From NCBI GenBank assembly GCA_937901085.1, contig CALCHQ010000084.1:3647-67646 (forward strand): a stretch of 64,000 bases of DNA, given 5' to 3'. Position 1 is the stretch's first letter. Each line of letters opens with the position of its first letter. Made by a program: the position numbers and the translations under genes. The stretch comes from an uncultured Verrucomicrobiales bacterium. GTDB taxonomy: Bacteria; Verrucomicrobiota; Verrucomicrobiia; Verrucomicrobiales; Akkermansiaceae. Under the pieces are notes generated by a model. That model saw only the letters and a program-made list of their open reading frames with translations, was not told the origin of the DNA and searched no databases. Positions 62,346-64,000 of the stretch are shown in pieces.

Positions 62346-63326
62346 CGTCACGCAGCCGGGGCAATTTCTCACCCAATGCCCGGGGGTGATTTCCACGAGT
62401 TCGGGAATGCGGTCGGTGAGGCAGAGTTCCTGCCTTCCGACGATGTTGCGAGGGCGGAAGGCGCAGCCGCGCACGGGTTCGCGCAGGGTGGGGGGCAGGC
62501 CGGGAATGGTCTGCAGGCGGCGGCCTTTGTCTGCTGCGCCGGGAATGGAGGACATGAGTGCGCGGGTGTAGGCGTGCAACGGCTGGCGGATGAGTTCCTC
62601 TGCCGGGGCGCTTTCGACGATGCTGCCGGCGTACATGACCTGGATGCGGTGGGCGTATTGCCGCACGACGCCCAGGTCGTGGGTGATGAGGATGATGGCG
62701 GTGCCGAGTTCCTGCTGGCGGGTGCGGAGGAGGTCGAGTACCTGCTTCTGCACGGTGACATCCAGCGCGGTGGTGGGTTCATCAGCAATGAGTATCTGCG
62801 GGCGGGTGATGAGCGCCATGGCAATCATCACCCGCTGGCGCATGCCACCGGAGAATTCGTGCGGATAGGCCTTGGCGCGCTTTTCCGGGTCGGGGATGCC
62901 GGTGCGGGCGAGTTCCTCCACCGCGAGGCGGCGGGCATCCCGCCAGCTGAGTCCCTGGTGCAGCACCAACGGCTCGGCCACCTGGTCGCCGATACACATG
63001 CAGGGATTCAGGCAGGTCATGGGGTCCTGGAAAATCATGGAGATGCGCTTGCCTCGCAGCTCCTGGTGCTGTTTTTCCGGGGCGTGCAGCAGGTCGGTGC
63101 CGTCGAACCAGGCGCGGGAGTCCTTGCCGATACGGGCAGGCGGGCTGGGCAGCAGCCCCATGAGCGTGGAGCAGGTGACGGATTTGCCGGAGCCGGATTC
63201 ACCCACAATGCCAAGGGTTTCCCCGGCATCAAGGTCGAAAGAGACGCCGTTGACGGCATAGTTCACTCCTGCGCGGGAGTGGAACTCGACGGTGAGGTCG
63301 CGCACTTGGAGCAGGGGGGCACTCAT
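62340..63326 (-). CDS. Oligopeptide/dipeptide ABC transporter ATP-binding protein (OppD/DppD type)
   Basis: The 328-aa ATPase has Walker A GESGSGKSVTCSTLMGLLP (about residue 39), Q-loop MIFQDPMTCLNPC, signature FSGGMRQRVMIAMALI, Walker B ILIADEPTTALD and the H-loop LITHDLGVV. The OppD-type C-terminal extension carries the conserved peptide IPGLPPTLREPVRGCAFRPR and Cys residues. It energises uptake of peptides (or nickel/opines in sister systems). The permease, partner ATPase and binding protein are not in the window. The ATG at 63326 overlaps the stop of the upstream gene (ATGA). Its stop lies within the hairpin array. Confidence 0.88.
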   Translation of the reverse strand: MSAPLLQVRDLTVEFHSRAGVNYAVNGVSFDLDAGETLGIVGESGSGKSVTCSTLMGLLPSPPARIGKDSRAWFDGTDLLHAPEKQHQELRGKRISMIFQDPMTCLNPCMCIGDQVAEPLVLHQGLSWRDARRLAVEELARTGIPDPEKRAKAYPHEFSGGMRQRVMIAMALITRPQILIADEPTTALDVTVQKQVLDLLRTRQQELGTAIILITHDLGVVRQYAHRIQVMYAGSIVESAPAEELIRQPLHAYTRALMSSIPGAADKGRRLQTIPGLPPTLREPVRGCAFRPRNIVGRQELCLTDRIPELVEITPGHWVRNCPGCVTS

Positions 63327-64000
63327 TGGGCCTGCACAAAGAGTTCCTCCAGGAGTTCCATGCCCTGAGCGGCGCGGTAGCGTGTGGGGCGTTCGCTGCG
63401 GCAGCAGAGAACTTCGTTCTGCCATTCGCGCGGAATGCCGCAGCGTCCGTATACGGCACCGAGCAGGGCACCGGCAATGGCGCCGTTGGTGTCCGGGTCG
63501 CCCAGCTTGCTGACGATGCTGCACATGGCCGAGGCAAAATCCCTGGCATGCAGCAGCCAGTAGTAGGTGCACTGGAAGGCAATTTCCACCCAGCCTGCCT
63601 GGGGGTGATACGCGGGTTCCTCGGTTTCAGCGGCGCGCAGACGGCTGAGCAGGGCCGCATCGTTCAGCCCTTCCGCGCGTTTGCAGGCTGTGGCATAGAT
63701 TTCCTGCGGAGCCTTGCCCTGTATGGCCAGGATGAGGGATTCCACATAGATGATGTTGGCGTTTACGCAGCGGGGATGAATGTGGGTGAGGGTGCAGTCT
63801 GCCTTGGCGGCGGCCTGCCAGTCCCAATCGAGGTGCAGGGCGGCATAGATACCGATGGGAGCCACGCGCATGAGGGCCCCGTTTGCCTGGGAGTCCGGGT
63901 TGAAATCACCATTGAGCGCGAAGCGGATGGTGACGCCCACGTCATCCGGGCCGGTGGAGAGCCAGTCGATGTACTGGGCGTGGGTTGCCAGGCTGTTGTA
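63323..64000 (-). CDS. ADP-ribosylglycohydrolase (DraG)-family protein (5' end outside window)
   Basis: The visible 225 C-terminal residues continue in frame to the right edge (YNSLATHAQYIDWLSTGPDDVG...). They contain the ARH-family core: SQANGALMRVAPIGIYAAL, ADCTLTHIHPRCVNANIIY, YYWLLHARDFASAM and GDPDTNGAIAGALLGAVYG, the metal-binding Asp motif normally written GGDTDTNAAIAGA. The enzyme family removes ADP-ribose from proteins or hydrolyses related compounds. Coupling by ATGA overlap to a peptide-transport ATPase is unusual and hints at a role in solute processing (inference). Confidence 0.8.
   Translation of the reverse strand, partial: YNSLATHAQYIDWLSTGPDDVGVTIRFALNGDFNPDSQANGALMRVAPIGIYAALHLDWDWQAAAKADCTLTHIHPRCVNANIIYVESLILAIQGKAPQEIYATACKRAEGLNDAALLSRLRAAETEEPAYHPQAGWVEIAFQCTYYWLLHARDFASAMCSIVSKLGDPDTNGAIAGALLGAVYGRCGIPREWQNEVLCCRSERPTRYRAAQGMELLEELFVQAQ

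Overview
The window is 64 kb of mostly GC-rich (roughly 55-60%), densely packed bacterial chromosome. It looks like a Verrucomicrobiota genome of the Akkermansia type. The support is a large exported protein ending in a PEP-CTERM-like tail, a eukaryotic-type UDP-glucose pyrophosphorylase, bactofilins, Mpl-type murein recycling and a PiT transporter with a PhoU-like tail present twice. This assignment rests on gene content only; no rRNA or tRNA gene is present to settle it.

Layout. 1-7.5 kb: a sugar isomerase/epimerase fragment, an RlmI-like rRNA methyltransferase, two tandem KefB/KefC-type antiporters, a small membrane protein and mpl. 7.7-13 kb: gyrB-gyrA. 13-20.4 kb: a periplasmic binding lipoprotein, an S6 (IgA-protease/SPATE-like) serine protease with a PEP-CTERM-like tail, a PiT phosphate transporter and a NapH-like ferredoxin-type membrane protein. 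20.4-21.05 kb is an AT-rich gene-free stretch. 21-33 kb: a YcxB-like membrane protein, a 59-aa membrane protein, icd-menG, a bactofilin/zinc-ribbon-bactofilin/UvrA-paralogue operon, an ankyrin lipoprotein, UGPase, a thioesterase, a class V aminotransferase and a SurA-like PPIase. 33-37.3 kb: four glycosyltransferases (GT10-, GT-A-, GT8- and GT25-like), probably for surface glycan. 37.4-44.2 kb: a second PiT transporter and gcvT-gcvH-gcvP.

44.3-56.3 kb is an accessory island of lower GC. It holds an orphan ORF, a PrrC/RloC-like ATPase interrupted by one frameshift in an A6 tract, a PLD-nuclease/SNF2 translocase fusion, a 1313-aa adenine methyltransferase of Eco57I/PglX type, a divergent promoter region with a 12-bp inverted repeat, and a tyrosine recombinase. 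I read it as a two-gene restriction-modification system with a PrrC-like guard next to it, the arrangement known for E. coli prrC beside a type I R-M operon.

56.3-64 kb returns to host-like DNA: an MFS exporter flanked by 7-bp-period repeat tracts, a half-length DapF-like protein, aroK, an oxaloacetate decarboxylase/pyruvate carboxylase carboxyltransferase subunit, catalase, a remarkable array of variable hairpins separated by GACGATATC linkers, an OppD-type ATPase and the start of an ADP-ribosylglycohydrolase-like gene.

Regulation. Many genes have a good sigma70-type promoter (TTGACx, 16-18 bp, TAxxxT) whose -10 box ends only 6-11 bases before the start codon, predicting leaderless or nearly leaderless mRNAs. 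Few genes have a Shine-Dalgarno sequence. Rho-independent-type hairpins separate most convergent genes.
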